A stretch of 64,000 nucleotides of DNA. It comes from Camillea tinctor. Lineage: Eukaryota; Ascomycota; Sordariomycetes; Xylariales; Xylariaceae. This document shows, piece after piece, positions 24,676 to 37,467 of this stretch. A program made the translations under genes and the position numbers. The stretch is taken from positions 330,040 through 394,039 of the forward strand of contig MU394083.1 of NCBI GenBank assembly GCA_022578605.1, written 5' to 3'. Below the pieces are notes generated by a model. The model was not told where the DNA came from. It ran no database searches and worked only from the letters and a program-made list of their open reading frames with translations. The number at the start of each line of letters is the position of its first letter. The first letter of the stretch is position 1.

Positions 24676-26696
24676 CTACTGACTAGCATCTACGCGACAC
24701 AACCTCCCGTTCTGCGAATTCGGATACCCATCCACCGGCCTGACCGCCCAGCCTTCGCTGCCCACCGTTGTCGGAGCCCAGAATAGGCCCCATGGATCCC
24801 AGCGCTGCTTGATATCCAGCAGCCGCGCGTAATTGCTCCCGAAGAAGGCCTGCTGCCAATTGGGCTCGCCCGGATCGCCCTCATTCATGTATGAGCCTGC
24901 TCCCGGAGACACCCCTCGGAGCAGGTCCATGTACCCCTGCATCAGGTCATCTCGATCCTGTGCCTCTCGAGCTGTGAGGCTACTGGGCTGCGTATCCATG
25001 AGCATGGAATGCATGACGTTGGCCCGCCACGCCGGGTTCACTGCGCTGTCGCGGCCGGGCCACCCAGCGACCTCTTCCGTCGGCGAGGTCAGGGTGCCGT
25101 GGAAGTAGAAGTCGTTCTCGTAGCCCGCTTCGACGGCTGTGCGTATTGCTAGCATAGTTCTGTTGAACAGGTCGTCATCCTCCCAGTTCTCGCGCGGCAG
25201 CAGCCGGGACCTGTAACGTGTGTTACCAGGTCGGTCGCCGGTCCCGCCGCGCGGTGAACCGTACAGCCGGCTGAATGCCGCCGGGCTTGCCACGTTGATC
25301 CCATAGCCCTGGAGCTCTTCATACAGCGGCTGCAAGAACTGGAGAACTTCCTCGGATGTCAAGCCGGGGAACTGGGATGATGTCGTGAACCGGTATGTCG
25401 CGTTCTCTCCGGGCCTTATGTAACTGAATCCGTAGCCGCCAGCATCGAGTATCTTCACGCTGAATCGGTAGTACGCGGCTACGCCCTGCCAGAAGGTCTC
25501 CTCGTCGGGCACTACTCCGGCGCCTGGTGTAGATGAAATTGCGAGACCTAGAGAAGAGGACGTCACGTTTGTAGGTGGGTGCGCTTTCATCACGACGGAA
25601 GTGATAATTCCGTAAGTAGCTGCTAGCTTGGTTAGCCACGACATTCCATTGAAAAGCGTCTGGGCTTGGAGTCCGTACATCCCCCTCCGCCGCGGAGGGC
25701 CCAAAATAGGTCTTGGTTTGTGAACGGGTCGGCTGTGACAAAGCGACCATCGGCAGTCACCACACCGAGCGAGAGGGCCTGATCAGCGCCGAGCCCGAAC
25801 TTGGAGGTAAGCGAGGTATGTCCACCCGAGCTTAGCCAACCACCATTGCCTCCAACAGTGTTGCAGCCCGGCGCGACGACAGTAATATCGTTGGCCGCCA
25901 TCAAGTTGGATACTTCCCACCCCTCGACTCCTGCTCCCATGCGGACCGCGCCTCCGCTGTAGTTGCCTATACTGTAAGTGGGGAGGAACTCTAGGTCTTT
26001 GAGGTAATGGGTCCATATGCTGATGGACCCTGCCCCTACTGATCTTCCGCCGAAGTCATGACCTGTGTTTCTATGAGCTACGTTAGAATCCTTCTTTCAA
26101 TAATGCCACCAAAGCAGGTGGCACGGCGAGAAAGACCTCGTATGGGATATCACTAACTTAATAACCAAGCGTATATTCTTGTTCCTGGCAAAATTCACCG
26201 CGGTCTGAATCTGCTTCTCGTTGGTCGCATTGACTACATACTCGGGGAACCCACCTTGTGTGCAGTTCCCCTGAGGTGACAGGGTCGCTGCACAGGTGTT
26301 ACCCTGAGTCCACTGTGTCAGTCCCGTGAGAGGGTCGTCGAGCCAAAATCGTGTAGAGGATGCATTTTCAACTAGGAATTCACACTGCGTGGCATCGTAA
26401 TCTGGGCCCTCATAGCATACTGCTGCTGCAGGTTTCGGCTTCAGAAGGGCACCGTCAAGTGACGCATTAAGGCTGGCCCATTCCTGGTCCGAGGGCCACA
26501 AGTCATCCCCGGGAAAAACTTTGCACTCTTGACTGTAAGCGAAGGGTGGTGTACTCAGGGCATTACCAAACCGTATAGCAGGGAAGTAAATGGTATCATC
26601 GTCGGTTAGCGAGATTGGGTTTGGGATACCGTTCACTACTCGGAATAAAACAGTGATTAGGATCCCGAGAGGGGCTAGGCGATCGAAGATTGCCAT
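24676..26696 (-). CDS. Secreted FAD-linked oxidoreductase (berberine-bridge-enzyme type)
   Basis: Three exons, 26696-26158, 26070-25679 and 25622-24676, give 625 residues. Intron 1 has donor GTTAGT and branch TCTAAC; intron 2 is 56 nt, donor GTACGG, branch GCTAAC. Intron 2 sits inside the glycine turn of the FAD domain, and splicing restores GGGGSATYGIITSVV. A signal peptide (LGILITVLFRVVNG) is followed by a PP-loop FAD domain. Residues for covalent flavin are present: His in NTGHDFGGRS and Cys in APGCNTVGGNGGW, the arrangement of bicovalently flavinylated oxidases. The C-terminal BBE-type end reads NYARLLDIKQRWDPWGLFW. Such enzymes use O2 to oxidise alcohols, sugars or alkaloid-like compounds and often belong to biosynthetic clusters. 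No cluster partner is adjacent, so the substrate is open. Several N-glycosylation sequons agree with secretion. Confidence 0.9.
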
Positions 26697-29600
26697 TGAG
26701 TATAGGAGGATGCTTTAGTAATATGATAGACCTTATGGCACATCTTGTCTGGCTACCAAAACTTTGGTAATAGACTCGTGATACCTTTATACTTGGGTGA
26801 GCTCTCTGGAGTCATATTCACGGTTGTGTAGGTCATGTAGAGAGTGGCCTGCCGGTGGAAGCTGCTGACATTACTAATATATTGATAATTCCTTTCCTCA
26901 ACGATGGGGAGTGCTCCATCAGCTAGCGATATGCATAGTCTTGGTTGGGGAGAGTGTAGTATGTTACGACAGTGTTGAGCAACCCCGTTGTACCATGAGA
27001 CAAAAGGTTCTTACAATGACTAAGTGGTCATTGTGGCTCAATTCTGTATTATATAGTTACCCCCCCTGACTGGGACGTAAAACAATGCTATATAGTCGTA
27101 GATTTTCAGACAATTTTGGAGAATACCCCGTCTACTATTGTTTAAAATTGCTGGGCGCATAGCGGATGCTCGAATTGGATACATGATATCAAAGGCTATC
27201 TACACCATGATAAGGCATTTCTCTAACAGCATGAATTTTGTTGTATATTCTTTCAGTAGAGCTGTTTGGTACATCTATGTGGCGCATGAGATGGTGCGGT
27301 TACACCTAAAGATGAAAGTTCCCATTTCTGGAAATTGATCTCATAAGGGTGACTCTACGGGATGCATGGGGCGTCAAGAAATACATCATAAGACAATACT
27401 ACCCAAAGACTCGAGTCCAGACCAGCATCATGTGATATATCAATCGTGAGGAAAACCAGGATATTGGGTTTTGTCAATGGCAATTACTTTCTTCAGCTCC
27501 AATAGTTGGGCGTATGAGAGACCAGATAGCCTTTAGGCTAAATTCAGACATGTCCATTCAAGCGATAACAATGGACAGGCCCCGCGAATAAGTTTCGAGG
27601 CTGAAGGTGAACGATATATTGGTAAGCTTGCTGGACACCTCTGAGGCTTGGGTTTCTTGTTGTATGGTAGCATTATCATAGAAGCCCGACCGTTCCATAT
27701 ACAACTGTTGAGTTTCGTGCTAGTATGAAAGAAGAGAATTTGATTCCGGATATCCGAGTTGACCTGTCCTCCATTATCATGTAGTTAACATAAGGTACCC
27801 TTCGTCCTAGACTTACACCACGGGTTTGCCACATGACTTAGCTACCCAACTTCTGATTTGTGGTTTCTTGATACTAAAATAAAAAGAAAATCGATCTTAT
27901 AGAATGAAGCATGTGGAGATATTACTGACTGATGATGTGACGTAAATGCGAAAACCCGAACCTCCAAGATAATCACCGCTTGTAGTAAAACTAGGCGTCA
28001 GAGGTTAGAAGCAACAAAGAAGTGTTTCTGCATAAAATAGGTAACAGTGACATATGTAGTTGCAGTCTGGTTTCTCGCACGACAACGTATTGATCACCTA
28101 AGTACTTGCTCGGTCACTCGTGACACTAGGTGAGAGGATATCACTTATATTTTAATAAGAATCTATCTACGGTAAATAATTATATAAGGACTTGAATTGA
28201 GCTGGATTAATATCTCAGACTATCACTATGGATACAACTTCGTAGATGAGGTATAAACTCAGCCAATTTCAAACGGTTTCACTGTAGGAGGTGCCTGGAG
28301 GTGGATACTAAGTAGCTAATTCGGTCTTCATATCCTACATGTTGACAAATTTAGATCTAGGCCTCAGCTAGCACTTAGTTTCCGGTACTATTTTATATGG
28401 ACGGAGGTCTTGTATAGGCTAGATTGAGATTCCAAATGTATTTAAGTAGATTATCGTAATGCTTTAATAACCCATCCGTTCTTCTACAAGTAGCTTGCGA
28501 GACTGCCATTGGTATAGAACTTATATCATAGAGTCACTAGATGATGCACTCTCCAGCTGGTCAGCATTAAGCTCAGATATGTAAACCTAGTATAGATAAA
28601 CGTGGACAATGCATTTAGAACTTTGAGATTTAGACAAGCCTCATAAAGGTGCCACATTATCCCTAGTGGCGTTGATGATCGGCAAGAAGATGGCCACCTA
28701 GAACAGTAACAAGAGTCTAGGCTCTTCAGATGATGAATATCTAGACAGCCAGATGGTGATCTAAATTATAGTCTGCATGTCAAAAGGCACTATATATCTC
28801 TATTCGTCTAGATGTATAGATTTAGACTTGTAAAAGTATTTGATTGGTTGACTATGAGGATATAATCACAAGAGCTGGAGTAGTATCTTCGACATACTGA
28901 CATGATGTTGTGAAATATATAATAGCGAAATGAGATTTTTGGAGTATCTAGATCGACTGGCTATCCTCTAGGAGAGACAGTATCATCTTGAGTGTTTCTA
29001 CCAAGAATATAACCTCATTTTCTAGACAGGTACTTTAATGAAACGCGACATCGAGTAAGTGATAGCGTACTTGTGAATTTCAAAAGACCCCTGAGAGCAT
29101 ATTTGTATTACGGCCGACATGCAACAGTGATAATATCACATCTTTCACATCTATTCTAGATCTCATTGGTGCGCTCTTAGCCTTAGCACACCATGTGAAG
29201 TCATGACAGGGGGCATTAGAGGTTATCACGGCGTCGCCATTTACTTGCTTGCCAAGGGATGACGAGATCTTCAGCCGCAGTGGTGACAGACACTTACATG
29301 TATATAGGCAAACAGGCACACCTGAGAGAGATCTTCGCACATCCTTCAGCCTCTACATCTAGACCGTGGTTCTGGAAAGACTAAAAAGCAAGGAACAAGT
29401 AGTCTAGCAAACGCCCTAATTGATTCAAGCTATACTTCCCCCCACGGCCACGAGGTGAGCCTAAATGTGCTCTCTGCTTCTGAGATCTGCCTGCCCCCAC
29501 ATCCTTTCCCATCCTCATCTTCTACGCTGCAATGTAAATCTGTAAAGTTCCATGTCATAATTAACAACCGAATCGACTAATGAAATAACTCGCATATACA

Positions 29601-30882
29601 GCCGCGTGGGATGAGAACAATCTCGTGTTCAAAGGAAAAGGAATCTCTTGCTGAGTAGACGATTCTCTATGCGCGATATCCATAATTTTTATACCTACAT
29701 ACGTAAGAGTATACCGAGCTAGGCCTTCCCGATAGTAAACTCATTTCTCAAAGCTGTTCGTCCGGCTGGGCACAGCGTAACCGGGTTAGAGGTTTTCTTG
29801 TGGCCTGGAAGCCAAGAACTGATTTTCTCTCTCGCTCTCAAATTACAAATGCGCGGACTCTTGATCTTGAGAAGTTTTGGTGATTTCCCTATCGTTCTCG
29901 CGGCGTAGTGCTGCCATTTGGGTGTTGGCGAGGCTGGGCGCTCGAAGTCGTCATTCGGATAGTCGATGTCGTGATCTTGGCGCGCATGGAAGTGGACTAA
30001 AAACTACTTTCGCCGCCCACCCCCACACGTGCTTGTCGTCCGGTACCTTGTCGCTGAACTAGCTAACGTATTAACTACCTATGTACTATATAGAATGCAT
30101 GTATAGGATGTTGTTAGCTCGGGGACCATTCCCGGATCACATACTTTTATACCTAGTCCCCTATCCAGACCCTTGGGTCTGGGCATGCTATAGACTGGCT
30201 TCTCTTGTGGGGGAAGGAGTTAGCTAATGAGGTGTTGACCCAGCTTCATGTAGGGACACTATGGCTTCTCAATATCATCTCATCACATGTTTGTTTGCCT
30301 GAATGTATGGGTTAAGTAGGTAGTTTCATGCCTACCCCCATCTTCCCGCCCCGAGGAGATGTCGGAATGTGGAGACTTTGCCTTTTCCAAGTGGGTGGCT
30401 ACGCGTGCTTGGATGTGATCCAGAGCATCGGGGCCCGGGAGACTGGATGCGTACATTGATGGTGTACGTCGAAGCTAGCTGGGATAGCTAGAGGTTGCGT
30501 TATGTTCTGGATTTTCTCCGTGTCTTGTCACCGATGCCAAGTTGGCGCACCCGATGATCACCTCTCTACTATGGACATAGGGAGGTGAGGCGAGGTCTCG
30601 GCGCATTCAATTCATCCCATCGGCGGCTTGGCCACCGATCCCAGTCTATTTCTTCTACCATGGTTTAGTACACGATGGATGAGTATATATGGTATGACCG
30701 TGGTCCTTTATGCGTAGGCTGTCTATGTTGGATGTTATTTTTCTAGCCTTTATATCGCTCGATTCTCTTGCCTAGGGGTACCTCAAGAGTAACTTGCTAG
30801 TTTTCGGTTCTCTTGTTACTGCTCCAAGTAGACTGATAAGTTAGGACTACATTGAAGCTTCTGAAATACTGGCCTCAGAGAC
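26697..30882. other. 4.2-kb AT-rich gene desert
   Basis: No gene is supported. The middle (about 27.4-29.1 kb) is AT-rich with many TA steps and no long open frame, which fits old mutated DNA. A minus-strand frame at 29080-29340 is the longest stretch without stops but shows no domain. The last kilobase (about 29.9-30.88 kb) is richer in GC and should hold the promoter of the sulfate permease. Confidence 0.55.
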
Positions 30883-33424
30883 ATGACGAGTAGTAACATC
30901 GGCCACGGCCTGGCTAAGGTCGTCGGCATCGACCCGGACTACCGCTCCCGTGTCGAACCTACTGAAGCACTTCAATCTGCTGCCAACGCTTCTCTGCAGC
31001 AATCATCGGCGGATGCTTACTACGAGACAGAACCTACAGTCGTCGAGTACCTTTCAGAACACACGCCGACATGGCCTGGCGTCTGGAGGTACATACGCAG
31101 TCTCTTCCCGTTCTTGGATTGGATCTTCCATTACAACTTGACATGGTTGACGGGAGATATCATCGCCGGTGTGACGGTCGGTTTCGTCGTTATACCACAG
31201 GGGATGGCGTACGCGATATTAGCAGGCCTGCCCGCCGAGTACGGGCTGTACACGAGCTTTGTGGGTTTCATCCTGTACTTTGCGTTCGCGACTTCAAAGG
31301 ATATCACGATTGGTACTGTGGCGGTCATGTCGACTCTCGTTGGACGCATCGTCACACGTGTAACTGCTGAGCACCCAGAGCTCGCCCCGCCAGATATTGC
31401 GCGGGCACTCTCCGTTATAACGGGCGCTGTGCTGCTCTTCATTGGACTCGTGCGCCTCGGATGGGTGGTCGAATTCATCCCTCTAGTGGCGATCACCTCT
31501 TTCATGACGGGCGCGGCTATCAACATTGTTGCCGGTCAGATGCCCAAGCTGATGGGAATCTCTGGGGTTAATACCCGCCAGGCTACGTATCTGGTTATCA
31601 TCAACACCTTGAGAGGGTTACCGCGCACCAAGATAGACGCCGCCATGGGCTTAACAGCACTATTCATGCTGTACCTTCTACGTTGGTTCTGCAACTTTAT
31701 GGCGAACCGACAACAGAACCACAAGAAGCTTTGGTTCTTCCTCGGAACACTGCGTCTTGCCTTCGTCATCCTACTCTATACCTTAATTAGCTGGCTCGCG
31801 AATAGGGGCCTCACCGACCCGAAGAAAGCAAAATTTGAGATTCTGGGCAACGTCCCAAGTGGTATGATTCAACCCCCTTTTCTGAATGTTCAATTTGGTC
31901 CAACAAGCTGACGCTATATCTGTTTCGACCGTTAGGTTTCCAAGTCCACGGCGCTCCGACGATGAACACGTCGCTCCTCTCAGCCATTGCGCCGGACCTG
32001 CCGACGACCATCATCGTCGCTATCATCGAGCACATTGCTATATCCAAGTCATTCGGACGGGTGAACAACTACCGCATCGACCCCTCGCAGGAGCTCCTCG
32101 CCATCGGCTTCACCAACGTGCTGGGCCCATTCCTCGGCGCCTACCCAGCCACCGGTTCGTTCTCGCGCACAGCCATCAAGTCCAAGGCCGGCGTGCGCAC
32201 GCCTCTCGCGGGTATCTGGACCGCGGTGATGGTCATCCTGGCACTGTACGCGCTAACCAAGGTCTTCTTCTACATCCCGATGAGCAGCCTGTCGGGGCTC
32301 ATCATCCACGCGGTCGGCGACCTCATCACGCCGCCCGACGTCGTCTACAAGTTCTGGCAGATCTCGCCGCTGGAGGTGGTCCTCTTCTTCGCCGGCGTCA
32401 TCATCATGGTGTTCACCGACATCGAGACGGGCATCTACTTCAGTGTGTGCGCGTCGGCCGCGCTGCTGCTCGTGCGCATCGCCAAGGCGCGCGGCAGCTT
32501 CGTTGGCGCCGTCGACGTCTACCGCGCCGGCGGCCGGAGCGCGGGCGCGGACACGGACAGCGCCTCCTCCGCCGTCGTACCCCGACGGCCGGCCTTCCTC
32601 CCCCTCGACAACGGCGACGGGTCGAACCCGAACATCGACATCCGCTCGCCGTACCCGGGCGTCTTTATCTACCGCTTCAACGAGGGCCTGAACTACACCA
32701 ACGTGGGGCACTACATGGACGACCTGGTCGCGTACATCCAAGCGCACACGCGGCGCACGACGCCCGACAACTTCCAAAAGATCGGCGTAAGCACACACTT
32801 TCTGTCCTTTCTTCCCCTTTAAAAAAAAAAAAAAAAAAAAGTTACTAACCCCCCACCCCACAGGACCGACCCTGGAACGACCCGGGCCCCCGCCGCGGCG
32901 CGGCCCCCGCCCGCGAGGACTTCCGCCCCGTGCTGCGGGCGCTGATCTTCGACCTGTCGGCCGTGAACAACGTGGACGTGACGTCGGTGCAGGGGCTGAT
33001 CGACACGCGGACGCAGCTGGGGCACCACACGGCGCCCGACGCGGCGGAGTGGCACTTCGCGTGCGTGCACAACCGCTGGACGCGGCGCGCGCTGGCCTCG
33101 GCCGGCTTCGGGTTCCCCGCCAAGATAGAGGACGGATGGAGACCGGTTCTAGCCGTCGCGCCGGAGAAGAGGATGGGGGTGGTGAAGGGTGAGAAGGACG
33201 GCGAGGAGCGGGTTGGGGTGAAGGACGTGGAGGCTGGGCTGGACGATGGGGATAGGATTTCGTCGTCGTCGGGGCCGGAGAGGGCGAGGGATGCGGGCGC
33301 CGCCGGGGGTAGGCTTGCCGCAGTGCGGGGGGTCAACCGGCCGTTCTTCCATATCGACGTGGCGGGTGCTGTTGAGAACGTGCTGGAGAACTTGGAGGGC
33401 CGAGTTGGCCGGGAAAAGGCCTAA
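30883..33424 (+). CDS. SulP-family sulfate permease with C-terminal STAS domain
   Basis: Exons 30883-31861, 31936-32786 and 32864-33424 give 796 residues. Introns have GTATGA and GTAAGC donors; the second has branch TTACTAAC. After a hydrophilic N-terminus come about a dozen membrane helices starting near residue 85. The SulP signature region (GVTVGFVVIPQGMAYAILAG, then AEYGLYTSF) is intact, as is the second conserved block (AISKSFGRVNNYRIDPSQEL, GAYPATGSFSRTA). A STAS domain follows (LIFDLSAVNNVDVTSVQGL, about residues 630-665), then a Gly/Asp-rich linker and a final segment. These proteins import sulfate by proton symport at the plasma membrane, as do yeast Sul1/Sul2 and Neurospora CYS-13/CYS-14. 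Base use changes within the gene: exon 1 is moderate, while exons 2-3 are extremely GC-ending. Intron 2 holds a run of 20 A. Confidence 0.92.
32821..32840 (+). repeat. A20 homopolymer inside intron 2 of sulfate permease
   Basis: Twenty consecutive A follow a pyrimidine stretch and lie just before the branch site TTACTAAC. They occupy a quarter of the 77-nt intron in an otherwise GC-rich part of the gene. Confidence 0.95.
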
Positions 33425-33722
33425 TGATACCAGGCAGTTGGTGATATACTGCCAAGATTCCTTTAAAGGAGATTCGGAATGTAAATACCCTCGAGAATGA
33501 CGGTGCTGGGGACTAGTCTTCTGAGTCCTAGCTGTCTCTACTTATAGAAGTTATTATAACTTATGGTTTATTTATAACATCTGAAATGCATCGTTGTGTT
33601 GTGATAACTTCTCAAATAGGAGGCATCTGATGTCCACTATTCACAACAACCTACCTAGGTACCTAAAAATGGTATACATACCAGACTACCGATAGAGTCT
33701 GATGTATCTTATTCAGGGCTAC

Positions 33723-36700
33723 TTATGAAGTGCATTCCATCCTATGCTTTTTCCAATCCTTCTTCTGGCATTCTGCTGAGCAATACATTGCCTCCTTGCA
33801 CCTCGAGCACTTTAGTAGCTTCTCACCATTCTTACCCTCTGTCGCATTGCAATTACGGCACTTGTCTGCGAGTAGGTTCTCTACCCCTCCCTGTAACCCC
33901 AAGAGCTGAGTATCGAGAATGTCCTCTATGAATGGAACTGAGAACGTAAGGCTGATTGCCGCGCGGACCATGTATTTGGAAGCTTCGTCCCACTCTGGTA
34001 TGTTCATGAATTGTTCCGGCAGCTGGCCATTACTGCATGTGCACATGAACTGCTCCCCAGGGTGCCAGCTGAGTGGGATCGTGGCACCTGGTTTCTTGTA
34101 TTCGCAGTCGGACCCGTGACTCCATGTACGACAGCGTTCTGCGAAGGCCGGTAGTACTTTCTTCCAAAGAATAAGTTCTTCGTCGTTTACGTTGATCGAG
34201 CAGAATTGTAATTCGCGTAAGATCAGCAGGAAATCCCCAATCTCACCAGACTCAACTAGCTTTTGTGTGAGAGGCAAAACTGCAGCGTCTAATACTACTG
34301 ACCCTGCGGCTCCATCAATACGAATTGCTCGAACGAATATGATGATCTGATTGCCGTCCTCGGGATGACTTAGCGTGAAGAGCCCTGTGGTACCTCCCTG
34401 AAGTCCTGAAGAAAGCATAAACATGGTGAAAAGGGACTCCTTGAAATTTAGTCGTAGTGATGTAGAGATGCCCTCATCGCCCTGGGCGGATTTACGAAGT
34501 TGACGCTCTCGAAGAGAGTATTGGTGAGAGGCTAATGTAACAAGCCATTGGTTAGCCTTTTTATCGCGGTCATCGACGCTCAAGATAGGCAGCGTATCTA
34601 GGTTGACATGGTTGCCATTGTATAGGATGGGCTGGGATTGCTCATCAATCGTGATGGGATATACGAATGACGATAATGACTCTGAGGCGATAGGGTCCGC
34701 GAGTGGCGCGATAACCTCAATGTAACTCGATTTGCGTGCGACCCGGGTTTTCGTCTGATCTTTCGAAACCGGTATGGGGAAATATACAGCACAAACTAAA
34801 AGATCCTTGCCAAATACGATATCGATAGACGATGGCAACGACTGTCGTAGTTCTATCGGAGCCTTCTCAGTGAGTAATGCTTTAGAGCCATCTGATAGGA
34901 AATCCACATGACCGCAAAGGGTCTTGATTTCGCCGTCTTCAAAATGCGCGGAAATCGATGTTTTCGATACATCATCCCGGTCAGTGTCCCGAGGGGAAAT
35001 CGGATGGCTTTTAGCACATATTGCTGGGTATCCAGACATCCCTGGCATGTACTTTGTGAAGAATACGTTTTCCTTATCTAGAAGAGCTGTTGAATAAACC
35101 GAGAGTGCGGGTTGTATATGTCTGAATTTAGCTATGCTTGAAACGGTAGGCTGAACATTTAATCCAATTTGGGTGTCTTTGGGATTTGATGCCAAGAGGG
35201 CGTTCGTTGGTGCGTAGATTGATACGACCATGGGAGATTTTCCCTGCCAACCTCGCGGATCAGGCCGAATAGATACGGAGAATGAATCGGAAGAGCTGAC
35301 ACCTGATGTTTCAATGTCTCCAAATGCCACATGCATGCTAGAATAGTAATTCTCCCAATCGGGCGACTTCAAGGAGACATTGAGAGTCGGCGCAGTGATC
35401 TTGCTAGGTTTCGTGCTGTACAAGTGCTCAATATTCTTCCGTGGGACGATAATTGTAACACATAGAAGATCGGGAATACTTTTCCATGCGTCAAAGCAAC
35501 CCATGCGAGTGTTTGGCCGGGTCACAACCGGGAGCCATTTCTGGCTATACACACCTTGTAAGTGAAGCTGGACGCCCATTTCTTGACCGAATTGGCTATT
35601 TAATGATGCAGGATTGGTGCCACCTAATCTATTGAGGCGGTCCAGCTCGTCCCAGAATGAGGACCAGTCGGTAGAGATATTCCTCTGCACACATTTCATG
35701 AGCGCTGCAAAACTCCCTCGATGGTATACTGGAAAGGTAGTGCTACGAAGCTTTTGGACGATTTCTTCGCGAGATAAGGCGAGAAGACTAGCACTATCTT
35801 CATTTTCAAACATTTGAAGATAAATCCGGAAAATCGTGCTAGCTAACTCGGATGCTTGAGCTGTGATAACTCTAGGGGCGCGATGGTTTTGTGGGAAATG
35901 CTTAGCCAACCTCCATGCTACTCGCGAATGGGCTTGCTGTTTCTGTTGACTTGAAAACACGGCATTAATTAGGAGTTCGTCCACACTCGAGATTGAAGTC
36001 GTGTTGGTCCAATAGTCAACTGGGGCTAGACCGATGAGTAGCGACACTGTCGGAGCATGGCCACAGAGGAGATCTCTGAACTGATCCTTGCGTGTTTTTG
36101 ACGATTTCAGTAGAGTTTCCGTATATAGGATAGATCTTGCTGAATTTTTTAGGAGGGGACTAGAAGCAACTAGTATATTGAGTGCTCCCAAGTGGTCGAT
36201 AAGATTGGACGTATCAACTATATCGAAGCTTGTTGGCGCGGAGTGTTTGCCTCCATAGGACTCTAAATCGAGAATAAGGGGCGATGCATCTAATCCGCGC
36301 CGATAAATATTGGCCGCACTACCGCCTTCGACCGAGCTACACTGTAACACATAGCTGAAGCACAGTGCATCTGCGACGACGAATCTTAGTGATACAAAGG
36401 CTTTGGACATGTCCTGAAAAGCTGATGTCCACGTTCGAAACTGGACCTTTGCGGCATCAATCACTCTCCAAACACCATCCTTGTCTGAGTCAGGACTGAG
36501 TGGAGAGGCTGGTGCAAGTCGAGCAAAGGCTGTAGCGAGATGAAATCCTAGGATAGGATCGGTGGCATAATGTAGATAAAGGTTTTGAGAAAGAGTTGCG
36601 GCAAACAATGGATTTGGTAGAGGTAACGGCTGTGCTGTGAATGTGCCATGTTCCCAGAAGTGTTTGTAGGCCTGGGCGACTACTTCTCTCGCTGCTACGG

Positions 36701-37467
36701 AAAGGGGAGCAGCAGACCGCAGGCCAGTGAGCATGTCTACAGGTTCGCCGTCTCCGTGAGTATTTTGGAGGAATTCGCGTGTATTCTGCAAATGCTTCGT
36801 GAATTGGGCTGGGGTGCAGTCCGGTGCTCCGTATTTGGACCAAACCTCTTTCACAAGGTCGAGGGAACCTCCATCGCAAAAGTTAATAATCGACCCATAA
36901 GCACCTTGTTTCCAATCTCGAAGGCTGTTGGAAAGCCCCAGTAGTTTCGCTGCTTGGTCTTTCACCATACGTTTTGATCCTTCGCTGATATAGAGGTGGA
37001 AGTATATGTCCCACGCATCATCTGCGCTGACTCCGTCTATTATGAGGGTCAAGAGGAGAATGTTCCTTGCTGCCAACGGTGAGTTGAAAGAAGCTCGACT
37101 GGGGGTTATAAAAGCTCACCAAGTATAGATGGCTCGGCATCGCAACAGGTAATATCTAACCTTCGGGATGCTATATATGAGTATGCGTTAGTGAGGCGGG
37201 TATGTAGCTATGTAGGAGTTCAGAGTCTCCTGTTTGAATATTGGTGCAGAAGCATGTATGAATGGGAGCTTAAGCCTCGTTTAGGAGTTACTCACGGAAA
37301 CCTCGCTCTGTATACGCAGTGTACAGAATATTGCGGACATCACCGCACCCTAGAAGCAGAATATCGGCATCTGATCCCTGAGGTAGTCCTCTCGTCAGGC
37401 TTACAGCAGGCGTGTTGCCCAACGGGTAGAATTGGGAGATGTAGGGCACAATAGCTGGGGTGAACAT
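33723..37467 (-). CDS. DUF4470 and MYND zinc-finger protein
   Basis: Three exons, 37467-37296, 37170-37120 and 37069-33723, give 1189 residues. The tiny 51-nt exon 2 is fixed by GTGAGT and GTGAGC donors, branch ACTAACGC and frame continuity: joining it rebuilds the DUF4470 core, NTPAVSLTRGLPQG, ADILLLGCGDVRNILYTAY, LDITCCDAEP and ILARNILLLTLI. The first ATG in frame is at 37467. The long middle has no repeat or membrane segment I recognise. The C-terminus is a MYND zinc finger of C-x2-C, C-x2-C, C-x3-C, H-x3-C form (CRNCNATEG, CSRCKEAMYCSAECQ, HRMEC). DUF4470-MYND proteins are common in mushrooms and filamentous ascomycetes and have no agreed function. MYND fingers usually bind proline-rich peptides, so a partner-binding role is likely. 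The GCGD motif resembles a methyltransferase-type nucleotide loop, but activity is not shown. Confidence 0.88.

Noticed and set aside
31886..32848. 320-codon plus-strand frame inside the sulfate permease
   Set aside because: An Arg/His-rich shadow of the GC-rich exon 2 in another frame.
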